A stretch of DNA of 64,000 nucleotides from Bacteroidota bacterium (GTDB taxonomy: Bacteria > Bacteroidota > Bacteroidia > AKYH767-A > OLB10), in contig JADJOH010000007.1 in the NCBI GenBank assembly GCA_016713925.1, forward strand, positions 186,001-250,000. Direction: 5' to 3'. Position numbers and translations under genes: made by a program. The notes beneath the pieces are model-generated. The model had not been told where the DNA came from, made no database searches, and saw only the letters and a list, made by a program, of their open reading frames with translations. Positions 1 to 8,549 of the stretch are shown one piece after another (position 1 is the stretch's first letter; the number at the start of each line of letters is the position of its first letter).

Positions 1-795
1 AGCGTAAACAGTGGTTTGAGTAATCATCGTTTTAAGCTGACTCAAAAAATTGTTGGCGGAGGGCATTTCCGGTAAACTTGCTACACTAACGCCAATCATG
101 ATATCCGGTTGAAAAGTGTTCAGCATAATATCTGTCGGAAAGTTGTTGTAGATACCCCCATCATAAAGGATGTTTTCTCCGATGAGGACGGGTGAAAAAT
201 AGAAAGGGAAGGCCATGCTTGCTCTTACCGCTTGTGCCAGATCTCCTTTTGAAAAGATGATGGGTTTTTTCGCGGTGATGTCGGAACCAATACATCGAAA
301 GGGGACGAGTAAACTATCAAAATCATAGTTGGCCGTAGCCGAAGGGGAAGCGAATTGTTCCATTAATGAAAAATCAATCTCGGCAGTATTCACTACATTG
401 CTGGGTAATTGGGTCTTGATGATAGAATCGATCTGGAGTTTAATCGTCGCCCAGGCCGCATCATCCGGGTTCCTCAGGTAATAGTATTTATGGTCTTCAT
501 CGAAGACACCGGAAGCCCATTTAACAAAATCCTTACTCGTCATTACCTTTTCAATTTGATCCGGTCGCAGGCCAATCGCATACATGCTGCCAATCAATGC
601 TCCTGCCGATGTCCCTGTGATGTAGTCAATGGGAATATTGGCTTCTTCCAATGCCTTAATTACGCCCAGGTGGGCCATTCCCCGTACCCCGCCACCACTT
701 AAAACGAGCCCTACTTTCTGTGCGATCAGATACTGTGAAAAACTGCAAAGCAGAATGACCAGCAGTATTCGGCGGAAATGAGGGGCGGGGAACAC
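1..795 (-). CDS. Patatin-like phospholipase (C-terminus cut by window edge)
   Basis: Reading the minus strand from a GTG at 795 gives an open frame to the window edge. The N-terminus is hydrophobic and ends near a QYLIAQ cleavage-like site, so export is likely. Just after it come the two hallmarks of patatin lipases: the oxyanion motif SGGGVRG and the nucleophile elbow GTSAG, whose Ser is the catalytic residue. The DGGIYNN stretch further on carries the catalytic Asp (DGG). This is a bacterial patatin family acyl hydrolase acting on lipids in or near the envelope; the substrate is unknown. The start is uncertain: the frame is open upstream without an ATG, and GTG 795 is chosen because it precedes the signal peptide. 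It lies 29 bases downstream of a broken metal-receptor gene on the same strand. The C-terminal part is outside the window. Confidence 0.85.
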   Translation of the reverse strand, partial: MFPAPHFRRILLVILLCSFSQYLIAQKVGLVLSGGGVRGMAHLGVIKALEEANIPIDYITGTSAGALIGSMYAIGLRPDQIEKVMTSKDFVKWASGVFDEDHKYYYLRNPDDAAWATIKLQIDSIIKTQLPSNVVNTAEIDFSLMEQFASPSATANYDFDSLLVPFRCIGSDITAKKPIIFSKGDLAQAVRASMAFPFYFSPVLIGENILYDGGIYNNFPTDIMLNTFQPDIMIGVSVASLPEMPSANNFLSQLKTMITQTTVYA

Positions 796-824
796 GGTGT
801 AAAAATACGATAAAGCACTGCTTC

Positions 825-1304
825 TTAAATATCCGTAAGGCTTTTAAGGAGGGATTTAAAGTAGGAAGGCGCATTTTTAAGCCTTGAACCGTACCAGCTG
901 AAATATTCGCCATCTACCAGAATGACTTTGTCAGGTGATATAATTTCTGAAAAATGCGTTTTATCGGATGCCTTAAAAGGATAAGGTTCCGACGAAAGGA
1001 AGATGAAGTCCGGTTTTTCGGATTTGAGTTCATCAAAGGATATTGCAGGGTATCTCGTCTTTGTTCCGATGGAGGATAACCCGCATTCCTGTAATAGGCT
1101 ATTAATGAAAGTACTTTTTCCGGCAATCATCCAGGGCTCTTTCCAGATATAGTAGGCTACCCTTGATTGTTGATGGGGAAGAAGTTGGAGAAATGCTTTT
1201 AGTTGATTGAAATTTTCTTCGATTTGCTGGATTAATGCCCCGGATTGTTCCTTCCGATTTGTCATTTCTCCAACAGATCTGATCATCGACAAGGCCTCTT
1301 CCAA
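825..1304 (-). pseudogene. Helical-backbone metal receptor, C-terminal half after in-frame stop
   Basis: This is the second half of a periplasmic-binding-protein-like (Peripla_BP_2 / BtuF-type) gene whose first half is at 1323-1649. Both parts are in the same reading frame and are separated only by a TAG at 1323-1325. The frame continues without interruption from that TAG, so the 1304 start is only the first ATG after the stop. It contains the expected second lobe: WKEPWMIAGKSTFINSLLQ, then the FIFLSSEPYPF strand that closes the metal/cobalamin-binding cleft. Related proteins have Pro-Val-Trp just where the stop lies, so a TGG to TAG change is likely. Whether this half is made separately is not known. 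Confidence 0.7.
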
Positions 1305-1322
1305 AGAATTTACATCACTTAT

Positions 1323-1649
1323 CTAAACCGGAAACTCACCCATCAATTCAGCAAGCCCTTCCGCTGTATTTTCTTCCTTGTTCGCAAGAATCAAATCCGG
1401 TTGTAATTCCCGAATGACATCCGGTTTAAAATCCTTAGTGCCTCCGATTTTCTTTTTAGATAAATACCATTCCTCCGGATGAATGCAAAATTTTGTGATC
1501 CCAACAACTTCCTCTTCTAAGCCCAGCTCATGCAGTAATTCCGTTTGAGAAGGTACTAATGAAATGATCCGTCGCGGAGACCGCGGGATGAAAATCTCCC
1601 GTCCCAATTGGTCCGTAAAAGAAATTTCGCCGGCATTCATTGCAGACAA
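1323..1649 (-). pseudogene. Helical-backbone metal receptor, N-terminal half ending at premature TAG
   Basis: This is the first lobe of a Peripla_BP_2 family protein (substrate-binding component related to BtuF and siderophore receptors). The motifs RRIISLVPSQTELLHELG and VVGITKFCIHPEEW are typical of this family, followed by KIGGTKDFKPDVIRELQPDLIL. It has no signal peptide, as seen in other Bacteroidota members annotated as cobalamin or helical-backbone receptors. The frame stops at a TAG (1323-1325) right after EFPV and continues in the same frame for another 160 codons, giving about 274 residues if read through, the usual family length. TAG is used as a normal stop elsewhere here (for example greA), so recoding is unlikely. 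A second possible start is Met4. Confidence 0.75.
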
Positions 1650-1661
1650 TGCGGTTGATGT

Positions 1662-3029
1662 TTAACGAATCATGATTTCCGCAAGGTCAGAGCGGGTAAT
1701 GATGTAGTTCTTGTCTCTCTTAAAATCCTTAACCAGCACCGCTTCGTATTCTCCGGCAACCATTTTTGCCAATGTATCCACAGGAGTGGTGATATCAACA
1801 AAGGGCAAGGCATTACTCATGATCTCTTCGATGCGGTTGTTCTTTTTTTCCGGAGATTGAATGAGTAAATTCATGATTTTGTTTTCGAAGATGGATCCTA
1901 CGATGCGTCCGTCAGAAGTGACCGGAAGCTGACTGAAATTATTGTCCATCATTAATTTCAAAGCATGACCCACCGTTTCATGTTTTTCTACAGTGGTAAT
2001 GTCAATGTTCATGCGTCCGGAAACGATATCGAGTGCTGTCATTCCCGCTTTGTCCAGATAGCCCATCTTCAACATCCATTCGTCGTTGAAGATTTTACCA
2101 ATATAACGTGTGCCATGATCGTGGAAAATAATGACCACCACATCATCTTTCTTTAACTGATCTTTTAGTTGAATTAATCCCGCCACAGCAGAGCCGGCAG
2201 AATACCCCACCCAGATGCCTTCCTGGCGGCAGAGCTCACGCGTCATCACCGCAGCGTCTTTATCGGTCACTTTCTCAAAATGATCAATGACTTTGAAGTC
2301 ATAATTTTTCGGAATGAAATCTTCTCCTATGCCTTCCGTTACATAAGGGTAGATTTCGTTTTTGTCGAGATGTCCGGTTTCATGATATTTTTTCAAAGCA
2401 GATCCATAGGTGTCAATGGCCCAGATTTTAATATTTGGATTTTTCTCTTTTAAGTACATCCCGGTTCCTGTTACTGTTCCGCCTGTTCCGGCTCCAACCA
2501 CCAGATGGGTGATTTTACCGTCTGTTTGCTCCCAGATTTCAGGTCCGGTCTGCTCATAATGGGCCTGACGATTGGAAAGATTATCGTACTGGTTGGGGTA
2601 AAAGGAGTTGGGAATTTCGCGGTTGAGTCGAGCAGCTACGGAGTAGTAGGAGCGGGGATCTTCAGGTTCTACATTCGTTGGACAAACAATTACATCTGCT
2701 CCGAAAGCTTTCAAGGCATCTACTTTTTCCTTGGATTGCTTATCAGTGGTGGTGAAGATGCATTTATAGCCTTTTACGATGGCAGCAATGGCCAGTCCCA
2801 TGCCGGTGTTTCCGGAAGTTCCTTCGATGATTGTTCCTCCGGGTTTCAAAATACCTGCAGCTTCTGCATCTTCAATCATTTTCAGCGCCATCCGGTCTTT
2901 AATAGAATTGCCCGGATTAAAAGTTTCCACTTTAGCGAGCACAGTAGCAGCAACGGATGAGGTGACTTTATTGAGCTTTACAAGTGGTGTATTGCCAATG
3001 GCGTCGAGTATGGTATTGCAGATTTTCAT
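1662..3029 (-). CDS. Cystathionine beta-synthase (PLP enzyme with CBS-domain pair)
   Basis: This is a fold-type II pyridoxal-phosphate enzyme. The N-terminal core begins MKICNTILDAIGNTPLVKL. The PLP lysine lies in NPGNSIKDR (about residue 44), the substrate loop is SGNTG, and the phosphate-binding loop is GAGTGGTVTG. The last ~120 residues form two CBS motifs, which separates it from plain cysteine synthase. The family condenses serine (or an activated serine) with homocysteine or sulfide in transsulfuration, with the CBS pair regulating activity. The frame is open upstream to an ATG at 3116, but the extra 29 residues are not family-like, so the Met at 3029 is preferred. The neighbouring ahcY at 9.3 kb would supply homocysteine, but the two genes are not linked in an operon. 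Confidence 0.85.
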   Translation of the reverse strand: MKICNTILDAIGNTPLVKLNKVTSSVAATVLAKVETFNPGNSIKDRMALKMIEDAEAAGILKPGGTIIEGTSGNTGMGLAIAAIVKGYKCIFTTTDKQSKEKVDALKAFGADVIVCPTNVEPEDPRSYYSVAARLNREIPNSFYPNQYDNLSNRQAHYEQTGPEIWEQTDGKITHLVVGAGTGGTVTGTGMYLKEKNPNIKIWAIDTYGSALKKYHETGHLDKNEIYPYVTEGIGEDFIPKNYDFKVIDHFEKVTDKDAAVMTRELCRQEGIWVGYSAGSAVAGLIQLKDQLKKDDVVVIIFHDHGTRYIGKIFNDEWMLKMGYLDKAGMTALDIVSGRMNIDITTVEKHETVGHALKLMMDNNFSQLPVTSDGRIVGSIFENKIMNLLIQSPEKKNNRIEEIMSNALPFVDITTPVDTLAKMVAGEYEAVLVKDFKRDKNYIITRSDLAEIMIR

Positions 3030-3284
3030 TGAATTATAGTTGTTAGACGTAGATTTAAGGACCCGGTAATTTATTATTGAAGCCGTAGTATTGTAAAACC
3101 GGAGCTTGGATAGCAACTGTTTTTAAGTTTCAGAGTGCGAAGTTAAGCCCTACGGATGAATTCTAAGTTTTCATGGAGAATAAATTTTGATTTTCCTGTT
3201 GATTTATAGGCTACTCAATTACTTCTGAAGGTGCTAATTAGTAGGACCTATCGTTGCAACTCCTAAGGTCCCCGTCACCGAACG

Positions 3285-3884
3285 TTAAAAGTTTAAGTTC
3301 ACCCAATTCCCATTCCCATCGGTGTCTTCAGAATTGCGTTTATCGGAATTGACGGTATAATGCCTTTGCTTCAGGAAGGTTGTAGTCAGATGAATAGCGC
3401 GGTTTGTTCTTTCCTTATCACTTCCAAAAACGATATGAAATGGCCGGTTTGAACGGAGCAAATAGCGATAGTACACGGTAAATAATTCCTTCCGTTTATC
3501 AGGGTGTTCCCGCAACGGATCTTGTTCCCAGGGGAGATCAATGTCGGTCAATAAAAACAGATCATACGATCGGCTTTTTTCTTCTGCAATAATCCAATCG
3601 TCACAGCTTTGATACTTAAACTCGCTCCAGATTTTGATCACCATTAACGTCGTATCACAAATTAAGAGTGGGGGATCTGAAGCAAGGAGCCGGTCTTCCG
3701 CTTCGCATTGCAATGTGGCTATCTTTTTTAAATCATCATATCCGTAATCGGGCCCGTTTTTCTCCAGATAATCTCTTGCTACTTCAGGTACATACGGGGC
3801 GTTGAAATGCCGGCTCAGATCCAGGGCCAGAGCAGATTTGCCCGTGCTCTCAGGACCTACTATTGCTATTTTAACTGTTGTCAT
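3285..3884 (-). CDS. NadR-like ribosylnicotinamide kinase-type ATPase
   Basis: A 199-residue P-loop protein with a Walker A motif GPESTGKS near the N-terminus (about residues 9-16), followed by PEVARDYLEKNG and the ICDTTLMVIKIW strand. This arrangement is typical of the NadR kinase domain and its stand-alone AAA_28 relatives, which phosphorylate nicotinamide riboside to NMN. Its start overlaps the end of the pnuC-like gene by four bases (ATGA), so the two are translationally coupled. Uptake and trapping of nicotinamide riboside by PnuC plus a kinase is a known pairing. The last ~25 residues (DKRNSEDTDGNGN...) are a polar tail without evident function. No adenylyltransferase domain is present, unlike full-length NadR. 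Confidence 0.8.
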   Translation of the reverse strand: MTTVKIAIVGPESTGKSALALDLSRHFNAPYVPEVARDYLEKNGPDYGYDDLKKIATLQCEAEDRLLASDPPLLICDTTLMVIKIWSEFKYQSCDDWIIAEEKSRSYDLFLLTDIDLPWEQDPLREHPDKRKELFTVYYRYLLRSNRPFHIVFGSDKERTNRAIHLTTTFLKQRHYTVNSDKRNSEDTDGNGNWVNLNF

Positions 3885-4462
3885 GGATGTGGAGAAGCAG
3901 GTTGTGATTTTAATTCTTTATTCCATTGATACAAACCGAAAAAGGATAGAATAAGATATACACTAAAAAGGATGACGTAGAGTTGAAGGTCTTTATGATA
4001 GTAGATGGCGATGTACACCAGATTCACACCCATCCACAGTAACCAGTTCTCGATTTTTTTTCGCGCTACAAGATATTGAGCCACAAATGCCGCCGAAGTA
4101 GCCAGACTATCCGCCCAGGGGAAAATAGCAGCAGTGAGCCTGATGAGCAATCCCCCAAGGAGTAAGGTAGAGAGAAGAATGAGCACGGAGTATCCCGCCA
4201 TTTCTTTTATTGAAAGACGACTTACACGAAGCGTTTCATTCATACTTCCCTTTCGTTTCCAATTGTACCATCCGTAGAGCAGTAAAGTGATATACATGAT
4301 TTGCTGAATGGCATCAGCATATAAATGTTGTTCGTAAAAAATAACCATTGACAGGCTCACATTGATCAATCCGACCGGAAAACACCAGACTTTTTGACGC
4401 ATCGTCAGCCAGATTCCTGTAATGCCGGTAATAAATGCTATGAGTTCCAGGTTTTCTTCCAT
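3881..4462 (-). CDS. pnuC: PnuC-family nicotinamide riboside transporter
   Basis: A 193-residue integral membrane protein with about seven hydrophobic segments. Family features are the N-terminal GITGIWLTMRQKVWCFPVG, the LINVSLSMVIFYEQHLYADA segment, LLYGWYNWKRKG, and the C-terminal NLVYIAIYYHKDLQLY. PnuC proteins carry nicotinamide riboside across the inner membrane by facilitated diffusion driven by phosphorylation inside the cell. The downstream NadR-like kinase overlaps it by four bases and would trap the substrate. Some Bacteroidota PnuC homologues transport thiamine instead, but those usually sit with a thiamine pyrophosphokinase and a TPP riboswitch. Neither is seen here, so nicotinamide riboside is the better guess. 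Confidence 0.85.
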   Translation of the reverse strand: MEENLELIAFITGITGIWLTMRQKVWCFPVGLINVSLSMVIFYEQHLYADAIQQIMYITLLLYGWYNWKRKGSMNETLRVSRLSIKEMAGYSVLILLSTLLLGGLLIRLTAAIFPWADSLATSAAFVAQYLVARKKIENWLLWMGVNLVYIAIYYHKDLQLYVILFSVYLILSFFGLYQWNKELKSQPASPHP

Positions 4463-4478
4463 CTTCCAGATTCGTCTG

Positions 4479-4486
4479 CAAACTTA
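4479..4486 (-). promoter_or_regulatory. Putative -7 box of the pnuC operon
   Basis: On the minus strand the sequence TAAGTTTG matches the Bacteroidota -7 consensus TAnnTTTG and lies 16 bases before the pnuC start codon. No convincing TTG box is seen at the usual 19-21 base distance, so this rests on the -7 element alone. Confidence 0.4.
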
Positions 4487-4647
4487 AGATCTTCAAAGCC
4501 ACGTTTTTTTTGAATGGGAGAATAATAATCGATAACCCCTATTTGTATTTTAATCAGATTGGGAAATATATTAAGCTGTAAGTAGCTGAAAAACAATAAG
4601 TATGCAACTTGAACTATTCTAAGAATTGTATTATCTCAAGGATGTGC

Positions 4648-4678
4648 TTGCTTTGTATTGTTCCGAAAGTTAAATTTG
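4648..4678 (+). promoter_or_regulatory. Putative promoter of the AraC-family gene
   Basis: A TTG at 4648-4650 and TAAATTTG at 4671-4678 are separated by 20 bases, fitting the Bacteroidota -33/-7 arrangement. The -7 element ends 19 bases before the start codon at 4698, so the leader would be about a dozen bases. Confidence 0.5.
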
Positions 4679-4697
4679 TTTTGAATTAGCAGGCTAC

Positions 4698-5633
4698 ATG
4701 ACCCCTCAGGACGCTTTTAACCGGATTATCGAATCGCTGCAGGTGAAGTATTACAGAGCTGCTATCCGTGAAGTGCTGAAGCCGGTAGAGTTGAATGGTT
4801 CCATCGAGCCACGCAATATTTTGGTGCAAGTGAAATCCGGTAGTTTTTATGGAGAACGGGATTTCACAAAAATCGAAAAGGGTTATTTTTATTTTATGCC
4901 GGTAGGTTCGCCTATCTATTTCAGGCATGGAAAGAGTACTAAATACCCTGCATTTGGAAAGGAAGGGTTCGCCTCTCCTGAATTACGGGAGCAATATGTG
5001 AAATCGAGATTGCTGCGGGAGGGCTATGATGATTCCAAAGATATCTTTACCATTGCCGGATTCGATGTTCATATTTATGGTGCCATTCCTTTTTTTTCTA
5101 TACTGGAACTGCCCTGTTTTGTAATACCCTATGATGAAGAGATGAGTTATTTAATGGAAGCATTAGTCAGTGAAGAGGAAAATAAAAGATTAGGAAGAGA
5201 AAGACTGCAACGCAATCTGGCCGAAGAATTGGTGGTACATATTTGCAGATATATTTCCAATAAGCCACAGTACGAAAAGAACTTTGAAAAAATAAATTAT
5301 CTGCTGGATAAACGATTGGTGAATATCATTCAGTACATCCAGTCTAATCTGGGAGGTGATTTGTCGAACCAGACCATTGCGCAACTGGCTTATGTTTCCA
5401 AGGATTATATCGGACAATTTTTTAAAACCATGACCAATGCTAATCTTCAGGATTATATCGAAAATCAACGTTTGGAAAAAGCGCATTATCTGTTACGCAC
5501 TACAAAGGATAATGTGCAGGAGATCGCGCATAATATAGGTTTCAAGGATCCCGCTTATTTTAGCAGGAGGTTTAAGATGAAATTCAATAAGAATGCGAAC
5601 CAGATCCGGAAGGAAAGCATAATTACCATTTAA
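4698..5633 (+). CDS. AraC-family transcriptional regulator
   Basis: A 311-residue protein with a C-terminal AraC/XylS DNA-binding domain (about residues 205-305). Visible there are a first helix-turn-helix around LSNQTIAQLAYVSKDYIGQFFK, the QDYIENQRLEKAHYLL linker helix, and the second helix-turn-helix ending IAHNIGFKDPAYFSRRFK. The first ~190 residues have a cupin-like sensory pattern (a VELNGSIEPRNILVQVKSG strand followed by FYFMPVGSPIYF) and may bind a small ligand. It is transcribed divergently from the pnuC-kinase pair across 235 bases, so it could regulate that pair or itself, but no operator was identified. The ligand is unknown. Confidence 0.85.
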   Translation: MTPQDAFNRIIESLQVKYYRAAIREVLKPVELNGSIEPRNILVQVKSGSFYGERDFTKIEKGYFYFMPVGSPIYFRHGKSTKYPAFGKEGFASPELREQYVKSRLLREGYDDSKDIFTIAGFDVHIYGAIPFFSILELPCFVIPYDEEMSYLMEALVSEEENKRLGRERLQRNLAEELVVHICRYISNKPQYEKNFEKINYLLDKRLVNIIQYIQSNLGGDLSNQTIAQLAYVSKDYIGQFFKTMTNANLQDYIENQRLEKAHYLLRTTKDNVQEIAHNIGFKDPAYFSRRFKMKFNKNANQIRKESIITI

Positions 5634-5776
5634 CGATATATGAAGTAAAGCTGGTTAATGCGGTTTTTTAGAAGTACTGTGTAAGTTTTTAAGTTGGTCG
5701 GTAGAATAATAAGAAATGTCGATTTTTTTCCGGAGCTATTGTGTTTTTGCTTAAACTCGCAGTATAAATCTCATCC

Positions 5777-7729
5777 ATGAAAAAATTTCTATTGTCCGCT
5801 CCGGCACTTTTATTTGCCGTCATTGTTTATGCTCAAACCCCGCAAACACAAATCTTACAAGCAGGGGATAATCTTATTGTAGATGGTGTAGCTCCGGTTC
5901 CACTTTCATTGGTGTCAGAATTGAATCGTTATACCAATGTCCGTGGAGCAGGTTTTGCCGATTGGCATCCTGTTAAACGAGAGATGCTCATGTCAACCCG
6001 TTTTGGGAATACCAGCCAGTTGCATCATCTAAAAATGCCTTTGGGTGCACGAACGCAAATCACTTTTTTTGATGAGCCCGTTGGAAATGCAACCTTCGAA
6101 CCGAATCAAGGAAAGTATTTTCTGTTTTCCCGCGATGCCGGTGGAAATGAATTCGCACAGTTGTATCGGTACGATATGGGTGATGGTAATATCACCTTGC
6201 TTACCGATGGAAAACGTTCTCAGAATGGTGGCATTGTTTGGAATACAAAAGGGGATCGTGTCGCCTATGCTTCCACAAAAAGAAATGGTGCCGATCGTGA
6301 TATTTATATGATGGATCCCTTAAATCCTTCAACGGAAAAATTAATTTTTGAAGCAAAGGGTGGAGGTTTCGGAATGAATGACTGGGCACCTGATGATAAT
6401 AGCGTCATCATTGGTGAAGGAATCTCTGTGAATGAAAGTCGTCTATGGTTGATCGATTTGAAAACAGGAACGCAAAAGAGATTATCTCCTGAAACAAAGG
6501 ATCAGGCTGTTTTTGGCGGAGCAGTTTACCTACCCGACGGAAAGAGTATTTATCTCACCACCGACATGGATAATGAATTCGAATACCTGGCGAAAATGGA
6601 TATTGCCACAGGCAAGATAAAAGCAATTACTAAAGCCATTCCCTGGGAAATCTCTAACTATGATCTCTCTAAAGATGGAACCAAAATGATTTTCAGTACC
6701 AATGAAGCCGGCTTATCGAAAGTGTACTTGTTAAATACTCTTACCGATACCTATGAATTGATGAAGGAAATTTCCGATGGATTGATTGGTGGATTTGCCT
6801 TTCACAATAACGGAGAGGATGTTGTTTTCAATTATTCCAATGCAACTTCTTCAGGTGATATTTATGTGTTTAATCTGAAGTCAAGAAAATTTGAACGTTG
6901 GACAGAAAGTGAATTGGGCGGTTTGGTGGCATCACAGCTTAATGATGCAAAGCTTGTTAAATGGAAGAGTTTTGACGGACAGGAAATCTCCGGATTTTAT
7001 TATAAGGCAGCGACTAAATTTACAGGAAAGCGACCCGTCATTATTATGATTCACGGTGGGCCGGAAGGACAGTCTTTACCTAATTTTCTCGGACGTAATA
7101 ATTATTTTCTCAATGAACTTGGTGTTTCGATCATCTTTCCGAATGTGCGTGGAAGTACCGGTTATGGAAAGTCATTCGTAAAATTGGATAACGGTTACCT
7201 GCGCGAAAATTCAGTAAAAGATATCGGTGCCTTACTCGATTGGATAGCGGTGCAACCTGACCTTGATGCTTCACGTGTGATGACTATGGGTGGAAGTTAC
7301 GGTGGATATATGGCCCTTGCCTGTGCAGTGCATTTCAGCGATCGCCTTAAATGTTCCAATGATATCGTGGGTATCTCCAATTTCAATACGTTCTTAAAAA
7401 ATACGGAAAGCTATCGCCGCGATCTACGACGTGTAGAATACGGTGATGAACAAAATCCGGAGATGTATGCCTTCCTCGAAAAAATTTCTCCTCTGACCAA
7501 TGTGACAAAAATTAAAATCCCTATGTTCATTGTACAGGGCGGAAATGATCCGCGTGTTCCCCGGACAGAGGCTGTGCAAATGGCAGAGGCGTTAAAGAAA
7601 AATAATATACCGGTCTGGTATCTCGAGGCCAAAGATGAAGGACATGGATTCAGGAAAAAGACGAATAGTGACTACCAGTTTTATTCGACGATTTTATTTG
7701 TGAAGAAATATCTGCTGAATCAGGAGTAG
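5777..7729 (+). CDS. S9-family prolyl oligopeptidase-type serine peptidase
   Basis: A 650-residue exported protein with a signal peptide (MKKFLLSAPALLFAVIVYAQ). Residues ~50-390 contain TolB/WD-like propeller blades (for example DWAPDDNSVIIGEG, FSRDAGGNEFAQLYRYD). Residues ~400-650 are an alpha/beta hydrolase. The catalytic Ser is Ser507 in GGSYGG, the Asp is about 591 in GGNDPRVP, and the His is about 623 in DEGHGF. The HGGPEG motif is the oxyanion region. This is the dipeptidyl/acylaminoacyl-peptidase type of family S9, likely periplasmic and active on short peptides. It stands alone between an AraC gene and the convergent GGGP synthase gene. All catalytic residues are present, so it should be active. 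Confidence 0.9.
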   Translation: MKKFLLSAPALLFAVIVYAQTPQTQILQAGDNLIVDGVAPVPLSLVSELNRYTNVRGAGFADWHPVKREMLMSTRFGNTSQLHHLKMPLGARTQITFFDEPVGNATFEPNQGKYFLFSRDAGGNEFAQLYRYDMGDGNITLLTDGKRSQNGGIVWNTKGDRVAYASTKRNGADRDIYMMDPLNPSTEKLIFEAKGGGFGMNDWAPDDNSVIIGEGISVNESRLWLIDLKTGTQKRLSPETKDQAVFGGAVYLPDGKSIYLTTDMDNEFEYLAKMDIATGKIKAITKAIPWEISNYDLSKDGTKMIFSTNEAGLSKVYLLNTLTDTYELMKEISDGLIGGFAFHNNGEDVVFNYSNATSSGDIYVFNLKSRKFERWTESELGGLVASQLNDAKLVKWKSFDGQEISGFYYKAATKFTGKRPVIIMIHGGPEGQSLPNFLGRNNYFLNELGVSIIFPNVRGSTGYGKSFVKLDNGYLRENSVKDIGALLDWIAVQPDLDASRVMTMGGSYGGYMALACAVHFSDRLKCSNDIVGISNFNTFLKNTESYRRDLRRVEYGDEQNPEMYAFLEKISPLTNVTKIKIPMFIVQGGNDPRVPRTEAVQMAEALKKNNIPVWYLEAKDEGHGFRKKTNSDYQFYSTILFVKKYLLNQE

Positions 7730-7809
7730 TATTACCTTAGTGGCATAGCGTTAGTTCTTCCGGGTTAAAAGTAAATGTCGAAACCAGGAAAATTGACGCA
7801 GGTATTTTC

Positions 7810-8549
7810 TCAACTCACTTTATTGCGTGTAGCTGCAATTTCGTGAATGAGATCAGGATGGGATTCAAATTGATTCCCCACAACAACAATATCCGCTCCG
7901 GCCCTGTAGATTTCTTCTGCTTTTTCGGACGTGCGAATGCCGCCACCTACAATCAATGGGATATTGATTTCTCGTTTGATGGCTTTGATCATTTCGACAG
8001 GCACAGGGTGTTTGGCACCGGATCCGGCTTCTGCGAAAATCAATTTCATGCCCATTTGTTCTCCGGCTAAAGCGGTGGTCGCAGCAATGTCGGGCTGATC
8101 AACCGGAATAGGAGCTACACCGCTTACATATTGAACAGTGGTCATGTTTCCGCCATCGATGAGTAAATAACCTGTAGGGAGAATCTCAATTTCGGCGGCT
8201 TTCAGTCGTTTGGCTGCAAGAACATGCTGGCCGATGAGGAGATCAGGGTTGCGGCCGGAAATCAGACTAAGCAAAAGAATCGCGTCGGCATGTTCATCTA
8301 CCTGCTGATGATTCCCTGGAAAGATGACAATGGGAATATCACACCTCTTTTTAAGCGATGCAATAGTTCGGGCAATATCTCCTTGTGTGATGAGACTTCC
8401 ACCTACAAAAAGAAATCGACAGCCGCCTCCGTCGCATTTTTGCAAATCCTGTTCAGATGGGCTTCTCCCACTTTGTCGGGATCAACAAGGACCGACAACA
8501 AACGTCGTCCGTTATTCATCGCCTCCTGAATCTGTTGGTAAATCATCAT
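7810..8549 (-). pseudogene. Geranylgeranylglyceryl phosphate synthase family, single-base frameshift
   Basis: The N-terminal part starts at an ATG-ATG directly after the preceding phosphopantetheinyl transferase stop and reads to ...ICKNATEAAVDFFL, then hits a TAG at 8403-8405. The rest is in another frame and begins VGGSLITQGD..., an exact continuation. One missing base in the A-run at 8407-8411 (T-run on the coding strand) explains it: restoring it gives VDFFFVGGS and about 246 residues, the normal length. Family features are LLSVLVDPDK near the start, FPGNHQQVDEHADA, PTGYLLIDGG, EAGSGAKHPVP and IVGGGIRTSEKA. The enzyme joins glycerol-1-phosphate to a polyprenyl diphosphate in a TIM barrel. 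Either the gene is dead, or a homopolymer sequencing error is present. The undisrupted C-terminal frame spans 7810-8445. Confidence 0.8.

Noticed and set aside
409..702. Plus-strand open frame in the first kilobase
   Set aside because: It is antisense to the clear patatin coding sequence.
656..913. Minus-strand frame between the metal receptor and the patatin gene
   Set aside because: It overlaps the patatin signal peptide in another frame, and its sequence has no family character.
1323..1325. TAG read as an amino acid in this organism
   Set aside because: TAG ends several normal genes here (for example greA, gtrA and the phosphopantetheinyl transferase), so it is a regular stop codon.
4463..4697. 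TPP riboswitch before pnuC
   Set aside because: No matching conserved elements were seen, the -7 box is 16 bases before the gene, and the partner is a NadR-like kinase.
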